A program made the translations under genes and the position numbers. A DNA stretch of 64,000 nt from Flavobacteriales bacterium (GTDB lineage: Bacteria; Bacteroidota; Bacteroidia; Flavobacteriales_F; PHOS-HE28), in assembly GCA_016705955.1 (NCBI GenBank), contig JADJKO010000011.1, forward strand, positions 96,325 through 160,324, given 5' to 3'. Shown here in pieces: positions 44,628 through 52,746 of the stretch. Each line of letters starts with the position of its first letter. Within the stretch, counting starts at the first letter, position 1. The notes under the pieces were generated by a model. The model had not been told where the DNA came from and made no database searches. It saw only the letters and a program-made list of their open reading frames with translations.

Positions 44628-45221
44628 GAGGTAGGGTTTTAGTTGATGATCAGAGGTTCTTTGTCGGCGTTCGTGCCGTCTGACGGGTAAGGCCGGATGG
44701 CCTGGAATGGGTTGGCGTACATATGCGAACGCCCGACTGCTGCGGGTTGACTACGTGCGGGTCATGGGCGCTCTGTGTTAGAGGCCCTCCTTCTGCACTT
44801 GGGCTGGGTTCCCGCTTGCGGTCGGCCTTGCATTCCGACGACAAGCCATTCAACGGGTGATCCGGCAGGTTCGCCGATGGATCCGTTCCGTTGGACGAGC
44901 GAATATGGGGAGATAGCGAAACAAATGTCAAGTCTTTTTTCGACGAGTTCTTAACAGCTCGAGGCTGAGTCGGCTTTCGGCCCGATGAATGTTCCACCTC
45001 AATAGGTCCTCTCCAAGAGGATTCTGGCGCACCGATCATCCGGAAGGGCCCCTGTAACCGCGCGGCTTCAGGAATTCCCTTTTCCTCTATCTGCTTTCAG
45101 ATCCGCCTCTTTGGTAGCGCTTTCGCCGAGCGGATCCCGCGATCCGAGCCCATAGGCCTCGTCACACAAGTAGCCACGTTCCGGCCACCGGACCGTGGCA
45201 GATCCGTGGCCGACAAAGCAC
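44628..45221. other. Intergenic region upstream of the 41265-44627 gene
   Basis: About 590 bp between the regulator at 45222 and the mosaic gene. A 129-codon minus-strand frame (44650-45039) shows no protein-like character and is not called. The region holds one copy of a 49-bp dispersed repeat (44995-45043) and, on the minus strand, an AT-rich tract GAAAAAAGACTTGACATTTG near 44930-44950 that could be part of a promoter; this is not strong enough to call. Confidence 0.4.
44995..45043. repeat. 49-bp dispersed repeat, copy 1
   Basis: CACCTC..CTC.AAGAGG..CTGGCG.ACCGATCATCCGG matches 57787-57835 without gaps at about 80% identity. Both copies lie in intergenic DNA. Confidence 0.55.
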
Positions 45222-45881
45222 TCACAGCAATCCCCAGCGCATGGCGAAGAGCACCAGGCCGGTCTTGCTCTTGATGTGGAACTTCGTGAAGAGCGCGATC
45301 CGGAAATTGTCCACCGTGCGGTGATGGATGCCCATCTGTTGGGCGATCTGCTCATACGTGAACTCGTCCTCATGACACACGAGCTTGAGGAATTCCATTT
45401 CACGCGGGGTGATGCTTTGTAGGATGCGTTCCCGTTCGCACTCTTCCCGCGTCTTCATCTCCGGGTGCCGCTGTAGCACATCGTGCGTGGTGTCCGTGTA
45501 GTAGTAGCCTGTGAGCATCAGGCTGTCCAGCGCGTTCTTCAACACCTGTGGCTGCGCATCCTTCAGCAGGAAGCCGCGCGCACCGGCGCGCACGGCCTTC
45601 ACCAGGGCGGCGTCCGTGGCATCGAAGGTGAGTGCGAGAGGCAGCACGGCAGGATGATGTTCGCGCAGCCAAGTGATGGTGGCATATCCGTCCATCACGG
45701 GCATGTTCAGGTCCACGATGGCGATGTCCGGCGGATCGGCGCGCTCCAACGCCTCGATCAGTTCCTGTCCGTTGCCGACCTCGATGGTCACGTTGTACCC
45801 ACCCAACCCGTTCACCATGGCCACCAGGCCGCTGCGCACCAGGTGGTGGTCGTCCACCAGTGCCACGCTATGCTCGTTCAT
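45222..45881 (-). CDS. LuxR-family response regulator, cassette A
   Basis: A 219-aa protein from the ATG at 45881 (MNEHSVALVDDHHLVRSGLV); an upstream frame to 45926 adds 15 residues lying in the kinase gene. Receiver ~1-120 with acidic pair DDHH, acceptor Asp in IAIVDLNMPVMDG and Lys in GFLLKDAQPQ. HTH ~150-215 (ITPREMEFLKLVCHEDEFTY, then HHRTVDNFRIALFTKFHIKS). The start overlaps the kinase end by 14 bp. Same length as its paralogue at 48690-49349 and strongly similar throughout, with the HTH almost unchanged, so both may recognise similar DNA, perhaps the 24-bp-phased repeats upstream of each cassette (inference). Confidence 0.9.
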   Translation of the reverse strand: MNEHSVALVDDHHLVRSGLVAMVNGLGGYNVTIEVGNGQELIEALERADPPDIAIVDLNMPVMDGYATITWLREHHPAVLPLALTFDATDAALVKAVRAGARGFLLKDAQPQVLKNALDSLMLTGYYYTDTTHDVLQRHPEMKTREECERERILQSITPREMEFLKLVCHEDEFTYEQIAQQMGIHHRTVDNFRIALFTKFHIKSKTGLVLFAMRWGLL

Positions 45882-46644
45882 CGCCTTGTTGTTCGAATTG
45901 CCAGGTGCAGCCGCTGCCGGGCGCACTGGTGCAGCGCGCTGTGAAGCCGATCAGCGCGCTGCGTTTGCGGATGTTCACCAGGCCGCCGTTCGCATGGGTC
46001 TGCTCCGGGTCGAAGCCCCTGCCGTTGTCCGCGATGGTGAGTGCGAAGCGTGGCGCGGCTTGCAGCGTGATGGTCAAGGTGTTGGCTCCGCTGTGTTTCA
46101 ACGCGTTGTTCACCGTTTCCTGAAAGATGCGGAAGAGGATCGTGTTGCGATCGGCGGGGAGCAGGGGCAGCTCGCCTTTCACGAGCACATGCGCCTTTAC
46201 CCGCAGCACGCGTTCGAGGCGTTGCGCCTCAGCACCGATGGCATCGGCCAGGGACCGTTGCTGCCAGAGGTCGCTGTTCAGGTCGCGCCCCAGACGGCGC
46301 ACTTCTTCGATACCCCGGCCCAGAGCATCGCGCGTGGCACCGAGTTGTGGGTCTGCGACCCCGGTCCCGATCACGGCGCTCAACCCCATGGAGGCCACGC
46401 CGAGGAGTTGCCCCACATTGTCGTGCAATTCGCGCCCCACCTCGCGCAGCGTTTGCTCGGTGGCTTCGCGCTCGGCAGCGCGCACCTCGCGTTCGTGCAT
46501 CAAATGCACCTCGGCCAGTTGGGCACGGTGGCGGTGGCGGCGGTTGGTGTTCAGCACCAATAGCAGCACCATGAACCCGATGAAGCCGAGCAGGACCATC
46601 GTGCCCACGACCACGGTCAGTTGCATATCCGGATCCGTGGTCAT
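45868..46644 (-). CDS. Short membrane histidine kinase, cassette A
   Basis: A 258-aa kinase from the ATG at 46644 (MTTDPDMQLTVVVGTMVLLG). One transmembrane helix (~9-31, VVVGTMVLLGFIGFMVLLLV) is followed by a coiled linker, a HisKA_3 acceptor (VGRELHDNVGQLLGVASMGL, His near 75) and a HATPase (ETVNNALKHSGANTLTI, IADNGRGFDPEQTHANGG, LVNIRKRSALIG). There is no sensor domain, so input must come from a partner, plausibly the membrane protein or lipoprotein encoded just upstream. The longer frame to 47409 is out of frame with the neighbour and not coding. Its 3' end overlaps the response regulator start by 14 bp, exactly as in cassette B. Confidence 0.88.
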   Translation of the reverse strand: MTTDPDMQLTVVVGTMVLLGFIGFMVLLLVLNTNRRHRHRAQLAEVHLMHEREVRAAEREATEQTLREVGRELHDNVGQLLGVASMGLSAVIGTGVADPQLGATRDALGRGIEEVRRLGRDLNSDLWQQRSLADAIGAEAQRLERVLRVKAHVLVKGELPLLPADRNTILFRIFQETVNNALKHSGANTLTITLQAAPRFALTIADNGRGFDPEQTHANGGLVNIRKRSALIGFTARCTSAPGSGCTWQFEQQGDERA

Positions 46645-47243
46645 GCGCGAACGGGGGATCGGGGCAACAGGGCTCCGGCAAGCCACACCATGCCATAGCG
46701 AAGGAAGAAGAGGACCTCGATGATGCCGAAGAGCGACTTCGCGAGCGCAGGGTCGCTGGTGTACAGGTGGTTCATGAGCCCCACGTACGGGATCACCGCC
46801 CCCGTGAAGACCACGATGGACAGGTAGACCCAGAAGCGCTGGTCCTTCCACAAGCGCACCTCGGTACTCCCCGCCAGGCGCACCAGCAGCACCGAGAAGG
46901 TGATGGTGAGGGTGGCATAGGCGAGCAGGAGGCTCTTGGTGAAGATGATCGGTGTGCCCTGCCGTAGCTCCAGGAACAGGACCACTCCATAGCACACCAC
47001 CACCAGTAGCAGGACCGCGTGTACCAGGCGCGACCTGAAGCTGAATGCGGCGAATGCGCAGAGCAGGGCGAATTCCAAGGGGATGTAGAAGTTGTACAAT
47101 ACGCTGTTCTCGTGATCGAAGATGAACAGGATCCCCGACGTGTTCTCCACCACCATGGCCAGTGCCAATTGGGCGAAGAAAAAGCGCTGGGCGAAGGGCA
47201 TGCTCCTGAGGCGCAGGGTCCATTGGATGAACACCGCGCTCAT
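46641..47243 (-). CDS. Multi-pass membrane protein, cassette A
   Basis: About 200 aa from the ATG at 47243 (MSAVFIQWTLRLRSMPFAQR). Several hydrophobic segments suggest six or so helices (FFFAQLALAMVVENTSGILF, FALLCAFAAFSFRS, HAVLLLVVVCYGVVLFLEL, LLLAYATLTITFSVLLV, WVYLSIVVFTGAVIPYVGL, SLFGIIEVLFFLRYGMVWLA). Homologous residues (INTLAILKILF) precede this ATG, so the true start may be an unusual codon slightly upstream, within the 71-bp gap to the lipoprotein gene. The end overlaps the kinase start by 4 bp (ATGA). No family is recognised; position and conservation in both cassettes make it the natural sensor or signal transmitter. Confidence 0.75.
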   Translation of the reverse strand: MSAVFIQWTLRLRSMPFAQRFFFAQLALAMVVENTSGILFIFDHENSVLYNFYIPLEFALLCAFAAFSFRSRLVHAVLLLVVVCYGVVLFLELRQGTPIIFTKSLLLAYATLTITFSVLLVRLAGSTEVRLWKDQRFWVYLSIVVFTGAVIPYVGLMNHLYTSDPALAKSLFGIIEVLFFLRYGMVWLAGALLPRSPVRA

Positions 47244-47314
47244 GAACAGGATCTTCAGGATGGCAAGTGTGTTGATCGGTCGGGCTGTTGGGTCGATCTG
47301 ACAGGATGGGCGAT

Positions 47315-48214
47315 CTACTTGCAGTTCGGCGGACAGAGGTGGCCCAGGTCCATGGCCATTCCCTCGTACCCCGTATCCCGATCCTTCGCGAGCACATCCT
47401 TGGTCCCATCGGCGATGTTCAGGGCCAGGATGTGCCGGAATTCGGGACTCGGGGGGATGGCCCCGTTGATCTCTGAATAGCACAACATCTCGCTGATGCA
47501 GGTGATCACGAGCCTAGGGTCGCTGAGGCCTCCCGCGTTCGCGGCATACAAAGCGTTCACGTTGTCCGCGTAAGAGAACCATTCGCCGAGCGGATCCACG
47601 TCGCCAGAGCCTGTGCTGATCTTGGAAAAGCCGGAGTCGGCTCGCATGACCGAGACCGTGTTGATGTAGTTGTCCATGTAGTTCCGGGCGGTGATGGGAT
47701 CGATCTCAAGCAGGGAGTTCTGATCCATGTGGAAGTATTTTTCCCTGTACAGGACAAGGTCGCCACGTCCGGTCCCACTGTCGTCCGGATAAAGGAATTG
47801 GAAGAGCGGCTTGAACTTCTCTCGGTCCATGCCATAGTGGATGAGGATCCCGCGGACGGGCTTATGCACTTTGCTTTCCACCACCGCCTCCGCCGCGAGC
47901 AGGTCCGGCCAAGGAATACTGACCTTGGTATCCGTGATCACCTTGGGGGCGGCACCGGTACCGGGTCCATCGGGGTCGTACATGAAATGCACACTGAAGG
48001 TGTCGTTCACCACAGCGAGCTCGGGGCCTGTGTAGAATTTGGCGCGCCGATGCCGTGTGGTGCCGCCCTCGCAGCCGGTCAGGGCCAACTTCTTGCCGGG
48101 TGCGCCACCCTTGTTCTCCGGTGGGCATTTCTCGCCACAGCCGATCAGCAACAGCGACGCACCGAAGAGGAGACCGGCGGTGCGGATCCGGGAACGGAGG
48201 ATGATGGTTCGCAT
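47315..48214 (-). CDS. Lipoprotein with GIxxHYGxD motif, cassette A
   Basis: A 299-aa lipoprotein: signal MRTIILRSRIRTAGLLFGAS, lipobox LIGC at about 23-26. The mature protein contains VRGILIHYGMDREKFKPLFQ near residue 120, matching HGIIVHYGLDAHFALAAVLQ in the cassette B lipoprotein, and a short Cys/Pro-rich end (DLGHLCPPNCK). Overall similarity between the two is low outside these points. As the first gene of the cassette and the only predicted exported one, it may be a ligand-binding or output component. Phased repeats lie 50-90 bp upstream of its start. The family is unknown to me. Confidence 0.75.
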   Translation of the reverse strand: MRTIILRSRIRTAGLLFGASLLLIGCGEKCPPENKGGAPGKKLALTGCEGGTTRHRRAKFYTGPELAVVNDTFSVHFMYDPDGPGTGAAPKVITDTKVSIPWPDLLAAEAVVESKVHKPVRGILIHYGMDREKFKPLFQFLYPDDSGTGRGDLVLYREKYFHMDQNSLLEIDPITARNYMDNYINTVSVMRADSGFSKISTGSGDVDPLGEWFSYADNVNALYAANAGGLSDPRLVITCISEMLCYSEINGAIPPSPEFRHILALNIADGTKDVLAKDRDTGYEGMAMDLGHLCPPNCK

Positions 48215-48263
48215 GGGGTGGGGGTTTGTTCAATGCGAAGGTATCCGGCTGCGGGATCGCCGC

Positions 48264-48304
48264 ACCTGTGAAAAATACGTGCATGGCACCTGTGAATAAT
48301 ACGC
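48264..48304 (+). promoter_or_regulatory. Two direct repeats ACCTGTGAA(A/T)AATACG, 24 bp apart, upstream of cassette A
   Basis: ACCTGTGAAAAATACGT (48264-48280) and ACCTGTGAATAATACGC (48288-48304) are direct repeats with exactly 24-bp spacing, located 50-90 bp upstream of the lipoprotein start. The same arrangement occurs at 51833-51876 before cassette B. Helically phased direct repeats upstream of a regulatory operon suggest a binding site for a response regulator, possibly the cassette's own. Confidence 0.6.
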
Positions 48305-48689
48305 TGGTGGACGGCCGCTGGCTGTGGTTGGTTTGTGGGGTGAAAGACAACGTGATGAGCTCCTTCCCAACAAGCGCTGTGTTCATCGCCTCCACCCTAT
48401 CGGGGCGTTCGCACGGGGAACAAGGAACCCCGAACGCCCTCCGGAAGGTGGCGGATGTCAACATACGGTCCGGCATCCGCGCCTTCCGATATGGGGGTGT
48501 GCTAGAGGCCGGTTTCCATTGATCCCCGACGCGATCAACCATGGGCGAGACACCGGCTCCCGCAAGGATCAGAGAACCCACTGCGCAGGGATGGAATGGC
48601 ATTCCGGAAGCTGTGCGTGGAAGTTGGTATTCACCGCCCATTCCGCAGGCCTGTACACTTGCCTGCCCGCAGCCGCGCACGGTGCGCCC
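48305..48689. other. Duplicated intergenic region between cassettes A and B
   Basis: About 385 bp with no convincing ORF. Its left part aligns with 51877-52075 through shared strings such as CTTTGG-type TTGGTTTG, ATCGGGGCGTTC, GAACGCCCTCCGGAAG and CCTTCCGATATGGGGG, so the promoter-proximal region was duplicated with the cassette. CCGATATGGGGG(T/G) and CGCCTCC.T.ATCGGGGCG may include further control sites. Confidence 0.5.
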
Positions 48690-49349
48690 TCACACCAACC
48701 TCCAGCGCATGGCGAAGAGCACGAGGCCGGTCTTGCTCTTGATGTGGAACTTCTCGAAGAGTTCGATCCGGAAATTGTCCACGGTGCGGTGATGGACGCC
48801 CATGTGTTGCGCGATCTGACCATAGGTGAGCTCGTCCTCATCACACACGAGTTTGAGGAATTCCATTTCGCGCGGGGTGATGCTTTGCAGGATGCGTTCC
48901 CGTTCGTACTCTTCCCGGGTTTTCATGTCCGGGTGCCGCTGTAGCACATCGTGCGTAGTGTCCGTGTAGTAGTAGCCTGTGAGCATCAGGCTGTCCAGCG
49001 CGTTCTTCAGCACGGCGGGTCGTGCATTCTTCAGGAGGAAACCGCGCGCACCGGCACGTACGGCCTTCACCAGTGCGTCCTCGGTCGCATCGAAGGTGAG
49101 TGCGAGCGGCAGGACCGTCGGCCTGTTCTCGCGGAGCCATGCGATGGTGGCGTAACCGTCCATCACGGGCATGTTCAGGTCCACGATCGCAATGGTCGGC
49201 GGTGGTGCTTTCGCCAAGACCTCCACGAGTTCGCGGCCATGCCCCGCTTCAATGGTGACGCGGTATCCGCCCAGCGCGTTCACCGTGGCCACAAGGCCGT
49301 TCCGGACCAGGTGATGGTCATCCACCAAGGCCACGCTATGCTCTTCCAT
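48690..49349 (-). CDS. LuxR-family response regulator, cassette B
   Basis: A 219-aa paralogue of the regulator at 45222-45881, starting at the ATG at 49349 (MEEHSVALVDDHHLVRNGLV). Receiver with acceptor Asp in IAIVDLNMPVMDG and Lys in GFLLKNARPA, where the following Asp of cassette A (LLKD) is replaced by Asn. HTH region ITPREMEFLKLVCDEDELTY then HHRTVDNFRIELFEKFHIKS, nearly identical to cassette A. The start overlaps the kinase 3' end by 14 bp. Near-identical recognition helices predict shared or cross-talking DNA targets, while differences in the receiver may keep phosphotransfer specific (inference). Confidence 0.9.
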   Translation of the reverse strand: MEEHSVALVDDHHLVRNGLVATVNALGGYRVTIEAGHGRELVEVLAKAPPPTIAIVDLNMPVMDGYATIAWLRENRPTVLPLALTFDATEDALVKAVRAGARGFLLKNARPAVLKNALDSLMLTGYYYTDTTHDVLQRHPDMKTREEYERERILQSITPREMEFLKLVCDEDELTYGQIAQHMGVHHRTVDNFRIELFEKFHIKSKTGLVLFAMRWRLV

Positions 49350-50118
49350 GGTCGGTCGGTTGTTGTTGCAGGTTCCATGTGCAGCCCTTGCCGGGTGCGG
49401 TCACACACGAGGCGGAGAAGCCGATCAGGTCACAGCGCTTGTGGATGTTCACCAACCCGCCGTGGCCATTGGCCCCCGAGCAATTGAAGCCGCAACCGTT
49501 GTCGGAGATGGACAGGGTGTATGCGGGCGTGGTGGCGAAGGTGATCGTCATGGAATCCGCGCCGCTGTGCTTGAGCGCATTGTTCACCACCTCTTGGAAC
49601 ACCCGGAAGAGGATGGTGCGACTGTCCGTGGGCAATTCAGGCAACCCCGGTGCGATGTCCACCCGGGTGCGCACGCGTGCCACCCGTTCTATGCGTTCCG
49701 CTTCGAGGCGGATGGCCTCCACCAATGTGCGGTCCTGCCACAGATCGCTGTTCAGGTCGTGCCCCAACCGGCGCACCTCCTCCACGCCGCGGTCCACGGA
49801 ATCCCGTGCATCGATGATGCGCGCGTTCGTTCCGTCCTCCACCAGCAGGTGGTTCAAGCCCAGTTGGGCCACCGTGAGGATCTGTGCCACGTTGTCGTGC
49901 AGATCCCGGGCGACCTCCTTCAGGGTATGCTGTGTCGCCTCGCGCTCCGCGCGCCGCACTTCCTGTTCGCGTTGCAATTGCAGGTCGGCCATTTGCGCGC
50001 TGTGGCGATGGCGACGATTGGCGTTCACCACCAACAGGACGCCCATGGTGCCGATGAGCACCAGCAGCACCATGGTGCCGATGATGGCGGCAAAGACCAG
50101 CCGTGCGGAGTCATCCAT
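49336..50118 (-). CDS. Short membrane histidine kinase, cassette B
   Basis: A 260-aa paralogue of the cassette A kinase, from the ATG at 50118 (MDDSARLVFAAIIGTMVLLV). Single transmembrane helix at ~8-30, linker NANRRHRHSAQMADLQLQ, HisKA_3 acceptor (VARDLHDNVAQILTVAQLGL), HATPase motifs EVVNNALKHSGADSMTI, ISDNGCGF and GGLVNIHKRCDLIG. In the G1 box GCGFNCSG replaces GRGFDPEQ of cassette A. No sensor domain. It overlaps the membrane-protein gene upstream by 8 bp and the regulator downstream by 14 bp, so the order and coupling are the same as in cassette A. Confidence 0.88.
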   Translation of the reverse strand: MDDSARLVFAAIIGTMVLLVLIGTMGVLLVVNANRRHRHSAQMADLQLQREQEVRRAEREATQHTLKEVARDLHDNVAQILTVAQLGLNHLLVEDGTNARIIDARDSVDRGVEEVRRLGHDLNSDLWQDRTLVEAIRLEAERIERVARVRTRVDIAPGLPELPTDSRTILFRVFQEVVNNALKHSGADSMTITFATTPAYTLSISDNGCGFNCSGANGHGGLVNIHKRCDLIGFSASCVTAPGKGCTWNLQQQPTDHGRA

Positions 50119-50764
50119 GTGATCCTTGGCGTATGTCGCGGGCAATGCGTACACAAGCATAGGCGGCGAGAAGATAACGAGCAGTGCTCAATATGGGCGG
50201 GATCGACCACAACAGGTTCGCCATGCCTTGATCATTGCGGAACACGAAGTGGATCATGGCGAAGGCCGGGATGAGGCCGCCATAGAAGAGCAGCAGGCCC
50301 ATGAAGAGCCAGAACTCAGGGAGCAGCTGCAACGCCCGGGTGCTTGTGCGTGCCAGCTGCCACAGCAGCACGAGCACCATGACCACCACCACGAGGGAGA
50401 GCACGAGCACACCTTCGGTCAGCATGAATTTCGCACCGCGGGTCGCGGATGCATCATAGGCCATTGCCGCCAACCCGATGCACGCGCCGCCCCACAACCA
50501 CGCTTTCCGCAACACGCGGATGGAGGCCACCATGGCGAGCACGAGGGCGAACTCCACCACCGCGAAGGCATTGTAGAGGATGGTGTTGTTCACATGCAGA
50601 TCGGCCGTGATCCGCCCTGTGCATTCAAGGAGCAGGGCGAGGACCGTGTTCGCCAGCAGGAGCTTGAACAGCAGTGGGCGCGGTGCGGGAATGCGCAAGC
50701 ACGCGACCAGCGTCACCAGCATGCTCATGATCATGAGCCCGATCCAGAGGTGGGCGAGTATCAC
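50111..50764 (-). CDS. Multi-pass membrane protein, cassette B
   Basis: Homologue of the cassette A membrane protein. The GTG at 50764 (VILAHLWIGLMIMSMLVTLV) is proposed as start because it lies after the lipoprotein stop at 50796 and includes the first helix; ATGs at 50734 and 50728 are alternatives. Seven or so hydrophobic segments follow (LLLANTVLALLLECTGRI, NAFAVVEFALVLAMVAS, AWLWGGACIGLAAMAY, GVLVLSLVVVVMVLVLLWQL, LFMGLLLFYGGLIPAFAMI, ILSTARYLLAAYACVRI). Shared points with cassette A include the position of NN.(I/V)LYN after helix 2 and a conserved Gly-Pro/Ala turn before the last helix. Function unknown; a partner of the sensorless kinase is the best guess. Confidence 0.72.
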   Translation of the reverse strand: MILAHLWIGLMIMSMLVTLVACLRIPAPRPLLFKLLLANTVLALLLECTGRITADLHVNNTILYNAFAVVEFALVLAMVASIRVLRKAWLWGGACIGLAAMAYDASATRGAKFMLTEGVLVLSLVVVVMVLVLLWQLARTSTRALQLLPEFWLFMGLLLFYGGLIPAFAMIHFVFRNDQGMANLLWSIPPILSTARYLLAAYACVRIARDIRQGSHG

Positions 50765-50795
50765 TGCGGTTCCGGGGAATGCGACCGGCTTTGCA

Positions 50796-51782
50796 TCAAG
50801 GTAGGCAGGTGTGCCGTGGCGCCAAGCCCACCTTGCCAAAGATGAAGGGTTCATCCGGACAGGTCACCGGGCACGGCGAGCCCCAATCCGCCGCCTTGTT
50901 CTTGTAGGGTGCTGCGGTGTTCTCGACGTCATCCAACACCACATCCACGGGAACCCAGAGCATGCCTTGGTGATAGCCGGTCTCCACATAGGAGTCGTCC
51001 GGCTGCCTAACCCGCGTTACCGGTGAGGCCATCGGCACCAAGCGCAGACTTCCGCTCGGGGACAAACCGTTCTGTGCGATCAGATCCTTGATCCGGCCTT
51101 CGTACGGGAACAGGGTGGAGTGTACATCCGTGTCGGCCGTGTACGGGGACCACTCCCCGCCCGCATCGTGCTGGATGAATACGCGCTCGGCGTAAGTGGC
51201 GCCATTTCCGCCGCGACCATACCAGGTGGTGATGCCGTCCCGCTCGAAGTCCAGCGTACCGTCCGTATCGATCACATAGCAATCCCTGGATCCGGCATAG
51301 GTATATTCCTCCGAACCGGCTTTGTAGGTCAAACACTGGATCTGTAGGACCGCGGCCAATGCGAAGTGGGCATCGAGCCCATAATGCACGATGATGCCAT
51401 GGGCCACAGGGCCGCTATCCGCGCACACGCTCATTCCAGCGATGATGCGTTCCAGCTCGGAGACCTTGAACTCCAGCGAACTGCCTATGGTGCTGATGGA
51501 CCCGTGGCTCGTTTTCTCGCCCTGGTGGATGTGGTAGCCGAAGTCTTTCGTCACGCATTTGAATTCCGCCGGACCCACATAGGGGAACTGCGTACCGTAC
51601 GGATCACCCGCGCTGAACAAGGACATCGTTCTGGCCAGCACCCGGCTCCCATGGGGATCGGGCTCCGGTACGGCAGCCGCTTCCGGCGCGCCGGAACCGC
51701 CGCACGCGTGAAGCAGGAGCAGGACCGGCACCACGATGATCGCGCCGGACCGGCGTTGGAAGGTGGAACTCATGGGGTTCAT
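50796..51782 (-). CDS. Lipoprotein with GIxxHYGxD motif, cassette B
   Basis: A 328-aa lipoprotein from the ATG at 51782 (MNPMSSTFQRRSGAIIVVPV); an ATG at 51773 is an alternative, and both precede the signal segment VVPVLLLLHAC with the lipobox ending at Cys. A Gly/Ala/Pro-rich linker follows, then a conserved-looking core containing GPVAHGIIVHYGLDAHFALA, DRDGxxxWYGRGG-type residues, and WVPVDVVLDDVENTAAPYKN near the end. The GI(I/L)(V/I)HYG(L/M)D motif and a closing Cys/Pro cluster (GSPCPVTCPDEP) are shared with the cassette A lipoprotein, although the two are otherwise much diverged. Phased repeats lie 51-95 bp upstream. Confidence 0.75.
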   Translation of the reverse strand: MNPMSSTFQRRSGAIIVVPVLLLLHACGGSGAPEAAAVPEPDPHGSRVLARTMSLFSAGDPYGTQFPYVGPAEFKCVTKDFGYHIHQGEKTSHGSISTIGSSLEFKVSELERIIAGMSVCADSGPVAHGIIVHYGLDAHFALAAVLQIQCLTYKAGSEEYTYAGSRDCYVIDTDGTLDFERDGITTWYGRGGNGATYAERVFIQHDAGGEWSPYTADTDVHSTLFPYEGRIKDLIAQNGLSPSGSLRLVPMASPVTRVRQPDDSYVETGYHQGMLWVPVDVVLDDVENTAAPYKNKAADWGSPCPVTCPDEPFIFGKVGLAPRHTCLP

Positions 51783-51832
51783 GGTGGGTGGAGTTTGGTT
51801 GCTGACAAAGCAATCCGGCACAGCGATCCCCT

Positions 51833-51876
51833 ACCCTGTGAAAAATACGTGGATGGGGGGTGTGAAAAAGACGCTG
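51833..51876 (+). promoter_or_regulatory. Two direct repeats TGTGAAAAA(T/G)ACG, 24 bp apart, upstream of cassette B
   Basis: ACCCTGTGAAAAATACGTGG starts at 51833, and GGTGTGAAAAAGACGCTGG follows with TGTG at 51861, exactly 24 bp after TGTG at 51837. Same spacing, orientation and trailing ACGCTGG as upstream of cassette A. Confidence 0.6.
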
Positions 51877-52122
51877 GTACGGGACCTTTCGGTGTCCTTG
51901 GTTTGCGGTTGGAACACGAAGCGATGAGCACCACCCCGACCACCGCACCGCTCATCGCCTCCTCAATATCGGGGCGTTCACCCTGGGCGCAACGGCGCAT
52001 GAACGCCCTCCGGAAGTCGAGGGGCACCGGTTTTTGGTCCGGTGTTCCCGGCTTCCGATATGGGGGGTGGTGTACGAATACTCGGATATCGGACGCGACA
52101 ACTATGAACACCAAATAAGAAT

Positions 52123-52746
52123 ATGGCTACTCCAACCCCGACCGTCGGCCTCGCGGCTGTGATCGCCTCCTTCTTGATCCCACTGGCACAAGTGGTCGCA
52201 CCGGCCGTGCAAGAGATCGCCACCACAAAACAGAAAACCGTAGTGGAACAGGAGATCGCGTATGACAAGCACAAGGAGCAGGTCGCGGACATCCTGCTCA
52301 AGAGATACATCGATCAGGACGCGAATGATCAGCACGGTGCGCTGGCCATCATCGGTGCATTGTTCCCGGAGTTCGCCGTGAAGTTGGAGGAAGCCTTCGG
52401 CCGATACGCGAAGGATAGTACTGTACAGCGGCAGGCCGAGATGATCGTGGCGCAAGCCGCAAGCGTGGCGACGAGTGATCTGAAGATCGCCCGCGAAGCG
52501 GAGAACAGCGGCTTCGAAGCACTGGCCCAAGGTGATGCGGTAACGGCAAAGCAGCAATTCAACATGGCGTACGAGGCGTACCCCACTTTCCACAATGTGG
52601 ATGAGATCCGCCGGAAGTTGGACACGGTAACGGTTAACGATCCGGTGGCAGTGCAAAGGACCATCGAAAGCATACGCAAGGAGAATGCGTGGCGCATGCC
52701 AGCGGGCATCAAGCAACGCTTGGACCAACGAATGATCAGACCATGA
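52123..52746 (+). CDS. Hypothetical helical protein, first gene of a coupled run
   Basis: A 207-aa protein with a hydrophobic N-terminal segment (VGLAAVIASFLIPLAQVVAP, ~8-28), which may anchor it, and a long, mostly helical remainder (EIATTKQKTVVEQEIAYDKH, QAEMIVAQAASVATSDLKIA). A region resembling a single TPR-like helix pair (SGFEALAQGDAVTAKQQFNM, AYEAYPTFHNVDEIRRKL; ~130-165) suggests protein interaction. Not recognised. Its stop overlaps the next gene's ATG (ATGA at 52743-52746), so the two are translationally coupled. It is divergent from cassette B, with its promoter probably in 51880-52120. Confidence 0.65.
   Translation: MATPTPTVGLAAVIASFLIPLAQVVAPAVQEIATTKQKTVVEQEIAYDKHKEQVADILLKRYIDQDANDQHGALAIIGALFPEFAVKLEEAFGRYAKDSTVQRQAEMIVAQAASVATSDLKIAREAENSGFEALAQGDAVTAKQQFNMAYEAYPTFHNVDEIRRKLDTVTVNDPVAVQRTIESIRKENAWRMPAGIKQRLDQRMIRP

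Noticed and set aside
44650..45039. 129-codon minus-strand ORF in the gap before 45222
   Set aside because: Low-complexity Ser/Pro/Arg composition, no conserved-looking segments, and it contains a dispersed repeat.
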